Positions 26,547 to 35,901 are shown, counted from the first letter of the stretch. The stretch: 64,000 bases of DNA from Chitinophagaceae bacterium (GCA_947455605.1 CANGOX010000004.1:1-64000); one strand, 5' to 3'. Numbers and translations are program-made. Notes: generated from the sequence alone by a model not told the origin.

Positions 26547-28702
26547 CGACCGCTGTACGCCGCCATCATCCTGATCTCCCCATAACTGATCTCTTCGGGT
26601 AAATTATCTTTTAATTGCTTTAGACTTAACCTTCCGTACTTCGTAATCGCAGCAGCAATCAACTCCTGTTTGTCTTCCGGAACAAATTCATGAATATCCA
26701 ATTCGCCGGTAGTGATATAATAACTGAGATGGGTTTCAATAGTGGTAACCGCCAGCTGTCGCTGTTCTGCAATATCTGAAATACTGTTTCCTGCCCGGTA
26801 CATTTCATAACTGGCACGCTTGGTATCAGAAGATCTTTCTTTGGGTACACCTGTACGCCTTAATTTCTTTGGATGCTTTAATTCTATCTGTGTGCTGAGT
26901 TGGTGCTCAAGACAATACTCCTGTATCAGTTCCAGAAATGGCCTTCCGTATTTTTCTATTTTAAACGCACCAAAACCGGAGATCTTCGGAAGGTCATCGT
27001 GCGATAAGGGTAGATAAGTAGCCAGATCCAATAAAGTACTGTCGCTGAAGATCAGGTAAGCCGGCACATTCTCTTCATGGGCAATGCGGTTACGCAGTTT
27101 TTTAAGTTCTTCAAATAAGGGTTTCTGATAATCGTGCTGCTGATAGATCACCGGCTCTTTGGCAATCGTAACCTGTACGGGTGCAGAGAGATATACTTTC
27201 TCTCCCTTGAATAATACATCCTTACTTTTCTCTGTTAAGTGCAAAACAGGATACTGGCCATCGCTGGGTTTGAGGTATCCATAATGGATCAGCTCTTTGG
27301 TGTAATGCATCCACTCTTCCTTAGCCTTGTCTTTGCCGATACCATACACAGATAAACTTTTATGTTCCTCCCTGATCTTTTCACTGTTGCTGCCCCGTAA
27401 AACATCTACCACATAACCTGCACCAAAACTTTGTTTGATCCGATATACTGCACTCAGTATTTTTTGCGCAATAATCGTACTGTCCTGTAATTCGGGCTTG
27501 GTTAAACAGGTATCACAATTGCCACAGTAATCAGGCGCGGTTTCACCAAAATAATTGAGCAGGTATTTTCTGCGGCAGTTCTTGGTTTCGCAGAGCTGTA
27601 CCATCTGGTCTAGCTTCTTCAATAATATTTTTGTCTGCTCAGGATTGCCTTCTACCTGTGCAAATCCTTTCAGTTTCATTACATCACCAGCTCCAAAAAA
27701 TAAAATAGCTTCACTAGGTAATCCATCACGCCCCGCCCTTCCGGTTTCCTGGTAATAGCCTTCAATATTTTTTGGAAGATCGGCATGCACTACAAAACGC
27801 ACATTACTTTTATTGATCCCCATCCCAAAAGCTATGGTGGCCACCATGATCTTGATATCATCTTTCAGAAACAGATCCTGTCTTTCGTCGCGGGTATTTT
27901 TTTCTAATCCTGCATGATAGGCAGCAGCACTAAATCCTTCTTCCCTCAGATCTTCTGCCAGCTTTTCTGTAGCGTTACGACTTAAACAGTAAATGATACC
28001 ACTGTCATCAAGATGCGCATGCAGGTAATCTATCAGGACATCAAAATATCCTTTTTTGGGTTTGATATAATATGCAATATTGGGCCGGTTAAAACTGTTC
28101 TCAAAAACACGATAGTCTTTGATATGCAGCTGCTGTATGATATCGTTTTTGGTAAGCGAATCGGCTGTAGCTGTTAAAGCAATTACAGGTATGCCTGGAA
28201 ATACTTCTTTTAACTGACTTAGTACACGATACTCCGGTCTGAAATCGTGCCCCCATTGACTGATACAATGCGCTTCATCTATGGCAAATAATGAAAGGGG
28301 AATTTCCTGCAGAAACCGCAGAAAAGGAATTTCGCCACCTACCAATCTTTCCGGTGCTACATATAAAAGTTTCAATTCGTTCCTACGCAGCTGTTGCAGA
28401 ATGGCAGCTTGCTCGCCGCTGCTTTGTGTGCTGTTTAAAAAAGCAGCTTTTACCCCACTCAATACCAAAGCATCCACCTGGTCTTTCATTAAGGCGATCA
28501 ACGGGCTTACCACAATAGTTACCCCGGGTAAACACAATGCAGGAACCTGATAGCAAAGACTTTTGCCGCCACCTGTGGGCATCAGTACTACAGCATCTTT
28601 TCCTTTCAGCAACTGGTCAATGATCTCTTCCTGGTTATGGCGGAACGCGGGATAACCAAAAACAGATTCCAATATTTTATGCGGTGTGGCGATGGTCTTC
28701 AT
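26543..28702 (-). CDS. recQ: ATP-dependent DNA helicase RecQ
   Basis: The 719-residue protein has the full RecQ layout: Walker A MPTGGGKS (41-48), DEAH box [13 protein letters not shown] (about 141-153), motif [12 protein letters not shown], a zinc-binding Cys set ([18 protein letters not shown]), an RQC winged helix, and an HRDC domain ([19 protein letters not shown]...). A C-terminal helix-turn-helix extension ([25 protein letters not shown]) is common in Bacteroidota RecQ. It unwinds DNA 3' to 5' in recombination and repair. It converges on the hydrolase gene with a four-base overlap and stands alone as a transcript. Confidence 0.95.
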   Translation of the reverse strand: MKTIATPHKILESVFGYPAFRHNQEEIIDQLLKGKDAVVLMPTGGGKSLCYQVPALCLPGVTIVVSPLIALMKDQVDALVLSGVKAAFLNSTQSSGEQAAILQQLRRNELKLLYVAPERLVGGEIPFLRFLQEIPLSLFAIDEAHCISQWGHDFRPEYRVLSQLKEVFPGIPVIALTATADSLTKNDIIQQLHIKDYRVFENSFNRPNIAYYIKPKKGYFDVLIDYLHAHLDDSGIIYCLSRNATEKLAEDLREEGFSAAAYHAGLEKNTRDERQDLFLKDDIKIMVATIAFGMGINKSNVRFVVHADLPKNIEGYYQETGRAGRDGLPSEAILFFGAGDVMKLKGFAQVEGNPEQTKILLKKLDQMVQLCETKNCRRKYLLNYFGETAPDYCGNCDTCLTKPELQDSTIIAQKILSAVYRIKQSFGAGYVVDVLRGSNSEKIREEHKSLSVYGIGKDKAKEEWMHYTKELIHYGYLKPSDGQYPVLHLTEKSKDVLFKGEKVYLSAPVQVTIAKEPVIYQQHDYQKPLFEELKKLRNRIAHEENVPAYLIFSDSTLLDLATYLPLSHDDLPKISGFGAFKIEKYGRPFLELIQEYCLEHQLSTQIELKHPKKLRRTGVPKERSSDTKRASYEMYRAGNSISDIAEQRQLAVTTIETHLSYYITTGELDIHEFVPEDKQELIAAAITKYGRLSLKQLKDNLPEEISYGEIRMMAAYSGR

Positions 28703-29016
28703 GTAAACAGCCCTGTATTTTAATAACCCTGCAAGATAACGTGGAAAAGCCTCATCAGAGAAAGGGTATTTATACGCAAAAAAAGGGGTGTTTTACCCGG
28801 TAGCCAGATCAAGGGTTTTTACTTTTTTTACAGTGTTGATAGTAACGGCAGAGAGCAAACAAGAACCTTCCAGAAACGGGGGCGGTATCCTATGAAAAAC
28901 CAACCGCTCATACAGGAAGCATGCGTAAACAGCTCCTACAATGTCTCATGGCAAGTTTTAGGGTAAATAAAAAGCCGGTGAATTTGTTTCACCGGCTTTG
29001 CTTTTTCTGAGAAGGT
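28703..29016. other. Intergenic region with only a terminator
   Basis: There are 314 bases between recQ and the next minus-strand gene. Apart from the terminator at 28971-28999 I see no gene, RNA or repeat. Confidence 0.5.
28971..28999 (-). terminator. Rho-independent terminator of the 29017 gene
   Basis: AAAGCCGGTGAA pairs with TTCACCGGCTTT (loop TTTGT). Read on the minus strand it is followed by a TTTTATTT tract, just past the stop of the membrane-protein gene. Confidence 0.88.
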
Positions 29017-29508
29017 CTATTTATTGATCAGGTATTTTCTTTGCAGGGTATATAAAATAACAAACAGTACGTAGATGATCGGTCCGATAATATTGAAACC
29101 CGAAAACAGTGCAGCAGCATTTATAAAGATCAGGGTTGTGATCAATGGAAGCGTTTCACCGATCAGCCACAAATAATACCCTTGTGCTTTCAGCTTGCGC
29201 ATCTGTATGGCACCAACCACACATAGTGTGGTTCCTATCAGGCCCAAGATAAAAACAGGCCATTTATTGGCCGCAAGGAGCTTCAGGTTTTCAAGCGCTT
29301 CGGGTGTCATCATTTTTTTGGCAAAATCCGGCATATCCGGGTTAGCCATGTTCTTTTCCATCTCGGTAACACTCGATTCTGCCTTGAAAAAACTCCAGCA
29401 ACTACCCAGGTATGCAAGCGTAGAGCCGATAAACGTTAATACTGTAAGTGTTTTCAGGCTACCGTATTTTATTTCGGTACTGGTTTCGTTTTCAAATGTG
29501 TCTGACAT
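29017..29508 (-). CDS. Four-helix membrane protein of unknown function (163 aa)
   Basis: Hydrophobic segments are at about 22-42 (TVLTFIGSTLAYLGSCWSFF), 82-103 (WPVFILGLIGTTLCVVGAIQM), 111-132 (GYYLWLIGETLPLITTLIFI) and 135-157 (ALFSGFNIIGPIIYVLFVIL). A polar, Met/Asp/Pro-rich loop (MEKNMANPDMPDFAKKMMTPEAL) separates the first two. The architecture is a small integral inner-membrane protein; no enzymatic motif is visible and I do not recognise the family with confidence. It is monocistronic with its own terminator. Confidence 0.75.
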   Translation of the reverse strand: MSDTFENETSTEIKYGSLKTLTVLTFIGSTLAYLGSCWSFFKAESSVTEMEKNMANPDMPDFAKKMMTPEALENLKLLAANKWPVFILGLIGTTLCVVGAIQMRKLKAQGYYLWLIGETLPLITTLIFINAAALFSGFNIIGPIIYVLFVILYTLQRKYLINK

Positions 29509-29630
29509 AAGATTGGTTTTGGTTAAAGTTTAGGAATATGAATATAAGAATTCTGTTAGTACTTAAAGAGTCCATTTTATTACAGGGGGAGGTGCGGAAA
29601 CATACAAATTGCCTGATCCTTTGAATCCGT

Positions 29631-31049
29631 TCAGCTTTTTTCACGGCTTGTAACCGAGTTACCGGGGATGCCCGAGATCATCCCCCGGCATCCGGCTGCA
29701 CTACAACGGCATTGAAAGGGTTCCATATGTTCATCCAGGAATGAGGCATAGTCGAGGGTTAGCTCCTGCCCTTTTTCTATAGGGCTGATAGCCACAACAT
29801 TAAGTCCGTCGTAGCAAGTATTGGGTTCACAACAATGATTCTGTGGTGCCCATTCGGAAGGATTATTATCCCATAGCAGAAATACCTCATTACTTAAAGG
29901 ATATGCATAACGGGCAAACACCTGTTTCTCTTCATCAGACCAGTTCTCTTCTACAAAACGACGGGTAATGATGCGTTGCGATCGCCCCTCACCGTTAAAG
30001 ATGATTTCTTTGGGATGAATATTACGGGTTGCATAAATTCCATAGCCGGCGATCGCATTGCCTTTGATCGCATAATTTTTTAGTGTGCGACGGTGCCTAG
30101 CTATGCCTTCGGCGATCATATGTTGGAGAAAACCCGACTGACCGATCCCATCGTATTTCAGGATAAAATCGGCCGATCCTTCATATCCATCACTATAAAA
30201 AACAGAACAGGTAAAATTGATCTCAAGAAAGAACAGTTGCCCCTTTTCATTTAAACGAAAGTCGAGGCGGGCATATCCGGCACCATTGAAACCTTTAAAT
30301 ATACGGGCTGCGGATTCGCGCAATTCTTTTTCAATGACCGGATCTGTACAGGGGATATTCGCATCCGGGTGCAGTTCTGATGTTTTTAAGGAATAGGTTT
30401 TGAAAGCAAAGCCTGAAGGAAATATGTATTCTACCGGCTTAAAGGTGGTAGCCGTTTTTCCATCTGGATTGCCGGCGATCAAAACCGTAAACTCGCGTCC
30501 CGAAATATATTCTTCTGCCAGCAGTTGCGGATACTCAGGAAGGATTGACTTCACTTTTTGAATCAACGCTTCTTTGTTATGAACCAGTGAATGTTCATCA
30601 ATTCCCAAACTGTCACCAGCCTTGGCCGGTTTAATAAAAAGAGGAAATTGTAACCGTTCACAGGCGGTATCTATATCGGCTTCTTTCTCTATTAACAGGT
30701 AAGAAGGGGTGGCCACACTTTCGCAATAAGCCACATACTTCATCAGCTCTTTGGGTGGATCGTATAATAAAGTAGTAGGTCCGGTATAGGGAAGGCCTAA
30801 CAATTCCAACGTATAGATCACATCTATCGAGGGTACTTCCCATTCGAGATAACCTTCGCAGAGGTTCACGAAAATATCATATCCCTTATTTTGTAAGGCT
30901 TTGAGTTGTTGATAGGTAGTGAGTTTATTCAGTAACACATGATGTACTTCTGCTTCGGGCAATAAAGCTGAGAGGTCACGTGCAGGATCATAATATTGAT
31001 AATCCACTGCGGTTGTTGAGTAATCGGGTTGTAATACGCAGACTTTCAT
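29631..31049 (-). CDS. ATP-grasp ligase fused to a C-terminal SET domain
   Basis: Residues about 1-320 are an ATP-grasp ligase of the D-Ala-D-Ala-ligase type: the nucleotide-binding Lys in FPLFIKPAKAGDSLGI (about 136-150), EEYISGREFTVLIAG, and the Mg-binding pair ARLDFRLNEKG...FFLEINFT (Asp263, Glu276/Asn278). From about 325 a SET domain follows: GYGIYATRNIHPKEII, the pseudoknot motif NHCCEPNT (404-411), ELTLDY (429-434) and a Cys cluster QCRCSAAGCRG (447, 449, 454) as in post-SET zinc sites. The predicted acts are ATP-driven amide/peptide bond formation plus SAM-dependent methylation, probably of a lysine. It overlaps the preceding ligase gene by four bases (ATGA), so the two are translationally coupled. 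Confidence 0.85.
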   Translation of the reverse strand: MKVCVLQPDYSTTAVDYQYYDPARDLSALLPEAEVHHVLLNKLTTYQQLKALQNKGYDIFVNLCEGYLEWEVPSIDVIYTLELLGLPYTGPTTLLYDPPKELMKYVAYCESVATPSYLLIEKEADIDTACERLQFPLFIKPAKAGDSLGIDEHSLVHNKEALIQKVKSILPEYPQLLAEEYISGREFTVLIAGNPDGKTATTFKPVEYIFPSGFAFKTYSLKTSELHPDANIPCTDPVIEKELRESAARIFKGFNGAGYARLDFRLNEKGQLFFLEINFTCSVFYSDGYEGSADFILKYDGIGQSGFLQHMIAEGIARHRRTLKNYAIKGNAIAGYGIYATRNIHPKEIIFNGEGRSQRIITRRFVEENWSDEEKQVFARYAYPLSNEVFLLWDNNPSEWAPQNHCCEPNTCYDGLNVVAISPIEKGQELTLDYASFLDEHMEPFQCRCSAAGCRGMISGIPGNSVTSREKS

Positions 31050-32197
31050 GAATTGCTGAACGGAATATTTTTTTGATTGATCAAGGCTTCTTTTCTGCGG
31101 AAAGCATCATTCATGATCTCAACAATGAGTTGTGTGAATGATCTTCCGCTTACACGCAAGATAGCACCGATAGAGGTATAATTCTCATCTTCACTTATAC
31201 CACATTGGGCATTTACTTCAAGTACATATAATTGTTTTGAAGCGGCATCCATCCGGATGTCTACCCTTGTATAACCTGTACCTCCCGTGGCTATATAAGC
31301 ATCGAGACTGAGTTGCTTCAATGCGGCATGTAAACAAGGGTGTGGTAATTGGTATTCATAAAAATTTTCATTCTCCGGCATCGGTGTTTCTTCCTCATAG
31401 ATCTCCCATAATCGATCGAAGGACAGGAATTTTTCTTTTTCGGGTAAGGATGGATGGAATACCCTTTCTACGGGCTCATATACAATACATTGATCGGGGA
31501 AAAGGGACGACCCAACAATGAGTGTGGTAAATTCAGGTCCGGTAATAAATTCTTCTGCCACAATTCCGTCTGCAGCCAGGTTCCATCCACGGTAACCATC
31601 AAACATCTGCGCTATCTGCTCATGCAGTTCTTCCGCTGTTGATACCACATTTTTTACCCCCACACCCATACTGCCACCGGATACCGCCGGTTTCACGATC
31701 ACAGGTGTTCCCAGTCGTTCCAACAATCCATCCAGGTTTTGTTCTTTTGATAAAATAGCTTCCCATTTTGCATTGGGTACATGGGCTTTATCAAAAGCCT
31801 GTTTCATCGGGATCTTGGAAGTGGTGATGCGGTAAAAATATTCATCAGACCCGGTATACACCAGTTCTTTTTCTTCCAGCAATTTTACAACCGATATACC
31901 CGGTGTACCATTCACTTCATCGCCATCGCATAAATTCAGTACCAAGGGAAAATGAATACCATTGTTTTTTTCTTCAATGATCCTGTCTATTACTGAAACA
32001 TAATCATGTATCGTTACAGGCTGCCATTGCCAGGTGACACCCAGTTCTGCAAAGGTTTTTGTGTATTCGGCAATGCTTTGCGAAAAATCGTAGTAGTAAT
32101 CAATATTGGCATCCTGTGTTACCAGACTGGGGGCCAGCACCCACACTTTTAAACGGCTTAGTGGTATCGCATCAATCAGATCATCAACAGCAGACAT
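31046..32197 (-). CDS. D-Ala-D-Ala-ligase-like ATP-grasp enzyme
   Basis: The 383-residue protein has the ATP-grasp signature: LNLCDGDEVNGTPGISV (about 88-103), the Gly-rich loop VIVKPAVSGGSMGVGV (about 166-181), VAEEFITGPEFTTLIVGS, and the metal-binding end TRVDIRMDAASKQLYVLEVNAQCGI (about 310-334). It resembles D-alanine-D-alanine ligase but is clearly distinct. Its sister fused to SET is different enough to suggest another substrate. It starts three bases after the SET-only gene stop and overlaps the following gene by four bases, so the three form a tight operon. The product is probably a peptide, an amino-acid conjugate or a modified protein end; nothing in the sequence fixes the substrate. 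Confidence 0.85.
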   Translation of the reverse strand: MSAVDDLIDAIPLSRLKVWVLAPSLVTQDANIDYYYDFSQSIAEYTKTFAELGVTWQWQPVTIHDYVSVIDRIIEEKNNGIHFPLVLNLCDGDEVNGTPGISVVKLLEEKELVYTGSDEYFYRITTSKIPMKQAFDKAHVPNAKWEAILSKEQNLDGLLERLGTPVIVKPAVSGGSMGVGVKNVVSTAEELHEQIAQMFDGYRGWNLAADGIVAEEFITGPEFTTLIVGSSLFPDQCIVYEPVERVFHPSLPEKEKFLSFDRLWEIYEEETPMPENENFYEYQLPHPCLHAALKQLSLDAYIATGGTGYTRVDIRMDAASKQLYVLEVNAQCGISEDENYTSIGAILRVSGRSFTQLIVEIMNDAFRRKEALINQKNIPFSNS

Positions 32198-32200
32198 GGG

Positions 32201-32698
32201 TTATTTCTTCTTTCGGGGGTTCATTTTTTCAAGAATAAAATCAGTAAGCCGGTATCTGCCCGCTTCTTCTTTGCTCAGGTAAAAAGCACCCTGTATCCTG
32301 TGCAGGCACTGGTGGGTTCCGCAAAAGCAATCAAATGGCTGTTCCATTTTCCATTCGGTGGAAGGATAGAAGAACATCATTTCATCCCCGGGCTGTATCT
32401 CCTTAAGTGCCACCAGTTCCATAGTGGTTGTATTAAAGAAAACATTGGGGTTACAACTGTGATTGATATACTGTAGAAATTCCGGATCGAGTGTTATGTG
32501 TTTATCCTCGCCGGTTTGTACAGTGAGATAATTAGGTGTATCCAGTATTTTGTTCGCTCCAAATGCGCAGATCGTATCGCCCGCATCAAAGAATGCGGTG
32601 GCATGTAATGATTTTTCACCTGTACTGCTGTTTTGCATAATGTCTGCAAAACCATGCTTACTCAGCATTTTATACGCGGAAGTAACGGCCTGAATCAT
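32201..32698 (-). CDS. Stand-alone SET-domain protein
   Basis: The 165-residue protein is a compact SET domain: LHATAFFDAGDTICAFGA near the N-terminus, NHSCNPN at 79-85, the catalytic-type Tyr region GDEMMFFYPSTEW (Tyr111), and a Cys-rich end DCFCGTHQCLHRIQG (Cys124, 126, 131). SET enzymes transfer methyl groups from SAM to protein lysines, though bacterial members are rare and mostly uncharacterised. As first gene of the operon it likely supplies the leading activity, with the two ATP-grasp ligases translated next. No promoter consensus is clear in the 236 bases upstream, which are shared with a divergent LuxR-type regulator. Confidence 0.85.
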   Translation of the reverse strand: MIQAVTSAYKMLSKHGFADIMQNSSTGEKSLHATAFFDAGDTICAFGANKILDTPNYLTVQTGEDKHITLDPEFLQYINHSCNPNVFFNTTTMELVALKEIQPGDEMMFFYPSTEWKMEQPFDCFCGTHQCLHRIQGAFYLSKEEAGRYRLTDFILEKMNPRKKK

Positions 32699-32934
32699 AT
32701 GCTTGGGAGTATTAAAATGGTAATGGGTTTAAATTTCAATAAAATATCACTGTCTATCTATTTTATAGACGTTTAATACTCCACATTTAAAGCGTAATTA
32801 TTAACAGATAATAAAATGATGAATTACCCTCATGCAGAAAAATACCGTGTTTTAACGCTTGTTGGGATCAGTTGCGGTTTCTACTTTCGGTATATACCGG
32901 CACTCATTTGTTAAAAACATAAAAACAACTGTAT

Positions 32935-33588
32935 ATGGAAGGAAGAAATATCAGGGTGGTGATCGCTGATGATCATTCCCTTTTCAGAGCAGGGTTAAAA
33001 ACCCTTTTATCACAGGTAAAGAATGTAGAGATCGTTGGAGAAGCGGTTAACGGGCAGGAGCTGATCCGGCGCTCAATAGAACTTTCGCCCGATGTGATCC
33101 TTACCGATATTGGTATGCCCGTAATGGATGGCGTATTGGCCACCAAAGAACTGGCCCGCAGAAAGATCAGTAACCGGGTAATTGTACTTACTGCTTTTGG
33201 CAGAGAAGAACCCGTATTACAAATGCTCGAAGCCGGTGCTTTGGGTTATCTCCTGAAAACAGCGGATACAGATGAGATCTCAGAAGCCATTCAAACCGTT
33301 TACCGACATAAACCCTATTTCTGCAAAGAGATCACTGAACGGCTTACGGATATTGTTGCTAAGAGTTACCAGATGCCCATACGGGTAGACATTGCTTTTA
33401 CAGAAAGAGAAAAAGATATCATACGCCTGATCTGCAGAGAATGCACCAGTAAAGAAATTGCCTATTCGCTTAATCTGAGTAAAAGAACCGTAGAGGGACA
33501 CAGAACAAGGATCATGGATAAGATCGGTGCCAAGAGTATTGCGGGGGTGATCACGTATGCTTTGGAAAGAGGCATTTATAAAAAATAA
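32935..33588 (+). CDS. NarL/LuxR-type response regulator
   Basis: The 217-residue protein has a receiver domain with acidic ADDH (about 11-14), phospho-acceptor Asp58 in LTDIGMPVMDG, Thr86 in VLTAFG and Lys108 in YLLKTAD. A LuxR-type HTH (about 145-215) follows: FTEREKDIIRLICRECTSKEIAYSLNLSKRTVEGHRTRIMDKIG. No histidine kinase is adjacent, so it is an orphan regulator here. It is divergent from the SET/ATP-grasp operon with 236 bases between starts and could regulate that operon or itself; this is inference from position only. Confidence 0.9.
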   Translation: MEGRNIRVVIADDHSLFRAGLKTLLSQVKNVEIVGEAVNGQELIRRSIELSPDVILTDIGMPVMDGVLATKELARRKISNRVIVLTAFGREEPVLQMLEAGALGYLLKTADTDEISEAIQTVYRHKPYFCKEITERLTDIVAKSYQMPIRVDIAFTEREKDIIRLICRECTSKEIAYSLNLSKRTVEGHRTRIMDKIGAKSIAGVITYALERGIYKK

Positions 33589-33615
33589 CTCACCCCAACT
33601 TGGATATGCTCATTA

Positions 33616-33635
33616 CCCCTCTCTGCGGAGAGGGG
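33616..33635. terminator. Hairpin between convergent genes
   Basis: CCCCTCTC pairs with GAGAGGGG around TGCG, between the ends of the LuxR-type regulator and the Gly-rich exported protein. No T-tract follows, so it is a weak terminator candidate. Confidence 0.4.
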
Positions 33636-33642
33636 GGGGGCG

Positions 33643-34455
33643 TTATTTATTTACAAGACGAAACTTTTGTTTAAAACTCACTTTCTCAAATAAGGAAGCT
33701 CTATCTGATGCGGTATTATCTCTTTCCATCGTAGCACCGCCACCCCGTCTGCCACCGCCACCCATGCGTCCGCCGCCCATTCCTCCTCCCATTCTTCCCC
33801 CTCCACCGGCAAATCCACGCGAAGCATTTCCACCACCGGCAGAACTACCCTCAGGTTTACTTAGTGCATTAACGGTAATGTCTAATGTGATCAGTTCATT
33901 CAGTTGCAGTTTATCTTCTTCCATTAAGGCCTTAATGGGGATCGCGATTTCATAAACGATCTTTTCGGTACTATCTATGCCGATACCGATATTGATGCCT
34001 TCTTTATTGTTTAAAGGGATATCGCCGTTGCCAGCAAGAAAACCTTTCGTTTTTACAGTGGCCAGATCCATTTTATAAATACTTACCTGGTTTCTGAACT
34101 CGCCGCGCATATTAATATTAGGGTCATCAATTTTCGGGAAAGAGATGGCTGCATCAAATTTTTTTTTCTTTTCTGAAGAGGATAGTTCGAGTGTCCAGCC
34201 GGCTTTCATCATCTTCTCTGCTTTTATGGATTCATTATCGGTAAAACAGAGATAAATGTTCTTGTTATCGTTGGTTAGCGTAAAAACCAAACCACTTTTA
34301 TTATCGAACAAGCCAAAAGGTTGTTCCCATTCATTATCATTCCCGTCTACAATGATCTTGTTTGCCTGCCATTTGGCAGCCGATACATCTTCCTGGGCAG
34401 AAGCAACAAGCGAAAGAACAGCAAAAAATGTTGAACAGAGTATTCTTTTCTTCAT
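33643..34455 (-). CDS. Exported CBM9/DOMON-like protein with Gly/Met/Arg-rich tail
   Basis: The signal peptide is MKKRILCSTFFAVLSLVASAQ. Residues about 28-215 (WQANKIIVDGNDNEWEQPFGLFDNKSGLVFTLTNDNKNIYLCF...) look like a CBM9/DOMON-type beta-sandwich of the kind found on exported sugar- or heme-binding proteins. From about 213 the protein has a striking low-complexity tail with alternating GGGG, RMGGG and RRGGG blocks, ending in KQKFRLVNK. The tail could bind nucleic acid, polysaccharide or metal, or act as a flexible spacer. I recognise the domain type only loosely and the ligand is unknown. Confidence 0.7.
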   Translation of the reverse strand: MKKRILCSTFFAVLSLVASAQEDVSAAKWQANKIIVDGNDNEWEQPFGLFDNKSGLVFTLTNDNKNIYLCFTDNESIKAEKMMKAGWTLELSSSEKKKKFDAAISFPKIDDPNINMRGEFRNQVSIYKMDLATVKTKGFLAGNGDIPLNNKEGINIGIGIDSTEKIVYEIAIPIKALMEEDKLQLNELITLDITVNALSKPEGSSAGGGNASRGFAGGGGRMGGGMGGGRMGGGGRRGGGATMERDNTASDRASLFEKVSFKQKFRLVNK

Positions 34456-34576
34456 ACCATTTTATTTACGGGAAACGTAATGGTACAGCATTTTCTGCTT
34501 GTATAGAAGCAAGGATTTAAAACAAGCGCCTATTTAACAAAGATTTCGTGGTTTCAATAAGAGATGGCCAAAAGAA

Positions 34577-34609
34577 AAAGAGAGTCTACGAATGTAGTAC
34601 ACTCTCTTT
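34577..34609 (-). terminator. Terminator of the 34657 isomerase gene
   Basis: AAAGAGAGT pairs with ACTCTCTTT, with an inner CTAC/GTAG stem, about 50 bases past the stop of the minus-strand isomerase-like gene. On the minus strand it runs into TTTTTCTTTTGG. Confidence 0.75.
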
Positions 34610-34656
34610 CCCTTCGTTTTTCTCTTATAGAAACCTTTTAAAAGAAGCTATAAATA

Positions 34657-35571
34657 TTAATACCCCCATTTCTTCATGATCTTCAGATCTTCTTTTGCGC
34701 ATGCTAAGGGAGTTTTGCCCTGGTATGATTCCTGTTCAATAATAAAATGTAAAGTGCCCCCCGATTTTTTACCAAGATCGGTAATGGCTTTGGTATTGGC
34801 TACACCCGAACCGAGTATGGTACTTTCATATCCATCACCCATTTCTCCCTTGGCGGCCTTGATCTCGTCTTTTATATGCATGGATAAGAACCTGCCCGGA
34901 TGTTTCTTTACGATCTCATACGCATCAGCACCGGTTCCAAATAGATTACCCATATCCAATTGCTGGGCAACCAGTGAGGGATCTGTGTTTTCAAGAATAA
35001 TATCATAGATCTTCTTGCCATCAAGCGACTGGCTAAATTCAAAGTTGTGGTTATGATACCCGAATTTCATACCCGATTTTTCACATAGTTGCCCGCTTTT
35101 ATTAAATACCTCCATATACCGTTTCATGTCATCCATGTTCTTACGAAGACCTTCATCCAGCCAGGGACTGATCACAATTTCCTGACCAACCGTTGCCGCA
35201 TCTTCTACCGTATACTTCCATGCCGCAGTAAAATCGTTTTTGGATGCATCCCAATGTTCCTTACCCATTACGGTATGTCCGCTTAACATTTTAAGGCCAA
35301 GATCATCCAGTACTTTTTTAAATTCTGCAGCAGTATACCCGTAAAATTTACGATTGATATAATTGGCATGTTCTACATATTTGTAACCCATTTCAGCAAG
35401 CGCTTGTAAAGTACCCAACGGGTCTTTCTTCATATCATCGCGTACAGAATATAACTGAATGCCTGTAATGGTTCTGGGTGCCGGAGATGCAAATAATGGT
35501 TTTGAAAAAACAGCACTGCCGGCAATCACCATCGCTGTATGCTGAATAAATGACCTGCGTGAACGGTTCAT
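34657..35571 (-). CDS. Tat-exported sugar phosphate isomerase/epimerase-like TIM barrel
   Basis: This 304-residue protein starts with a Tat-like signal (MNRSRRSFIQHTAMVIAGSAVFSKPLFA). The TIM-barrel part contains IQLYSVRDDMKKDPLGTLQALAEMGYKYVE at strand 1, the metal-site residues in GYHNHNFEF and QLDMGNLFG, MHIKDEIKAAKGE and the late Glu in HFIIEQESYQG. The layout matches xylose-isomerase-like sugar epimerase/isomerase proteins of Bacteroidota. The substrate is not inferable. It shares family but little sequence with the 3999 gene. It is followed by its own terminator. Confidence 0.83.
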   Translation of the reverse strand: MNRSRRSFIQHTAMVIAGSAVFSKPLFASPAPRTITGIQLYSVRDDMKKDPLGTLQALAEMGYKYVEHANYINRKFYGYTAAEFKKVLDDLGLKMLSGHTVMGKEHWDASKNDFTAAWKYTVEDAATVGQEIVISPWLDEGLRKNMDDMKRYMEVFNKSGQLCEKSGMKFGYHNHNFEFSQSLDGKKIYDIILENTDPSLVAQQLDMGNLFGTGADAYEIVKKHPGRFLSMHIKDEIKAAKGEMGDGYESTILGSGVANTKAITDLGKKSGGTLHFIIEQESYQGKTPLACAKEDLKIMKKWGY

Positions 35572-35667
35572 AATGGTTACATTTTATATGATGTATTGAA
35601 ACAGAAGTTTTTTCAATATAAGCAATATTCAGTTGAACAGGAGAGACGGGTACTTATTTTAAAATCC

Positions 35668-35901
35668 TTATTTCTTTTTTAAAGGATCAAGCAGGTAGGC
35701 AAGTCCGTTGAGCTGTATCACATACATGGTTTCCAGGAGTATACCCAGTTTCCCTTTTGGAAATCCTTTGCGCTGAAACCATTCGAGATAGGATACGGGC
35801 AGGTTACAGATAATACGGTCTTTGTATTTACCAAAGGGCATACGCATGGTAACCAGTTCCTGCAATAATTCAGGATGGGGTTGAGATGTGTCGTAGGGCA
35901 T
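35668..35901 (-). CDS. DUF3820-type small protein (77 aa)
   Basis: The start is set at ATG 35901 because the preceding 48 residues of the track ORF lack protein character and the core begins MPYDTSQPHPELLQELVTMRMPFGKYKDRII. The motif set MPFGKYKDR, LPVSYLEWFQRKGFPKGKLG and NGLAYLLDPL matches the small DUF3820 family, sometimes described as a quorum-sensing-linked factor, whose true function is unknown. It is divergent from the helical protein at 36033, with 131 bases between starts. Confidence 0.8.
   Translation of the reverse strand: MPYDTSQPHPELLQELVTMRMPFGKYKDRIICNLPVSYLEWFQRKGFPKGKLGILLETMYVIQLNGLAYLLDPLKKK

Noticed and set aside
32201-32698. The SET protein could be a chance NHSC-like match
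   Set aside because: Order and spacing of NHSCNPN, GDEMMFFYP and CFC-x4-C fit a real SET domain, and the operon neighbour carries a second one.
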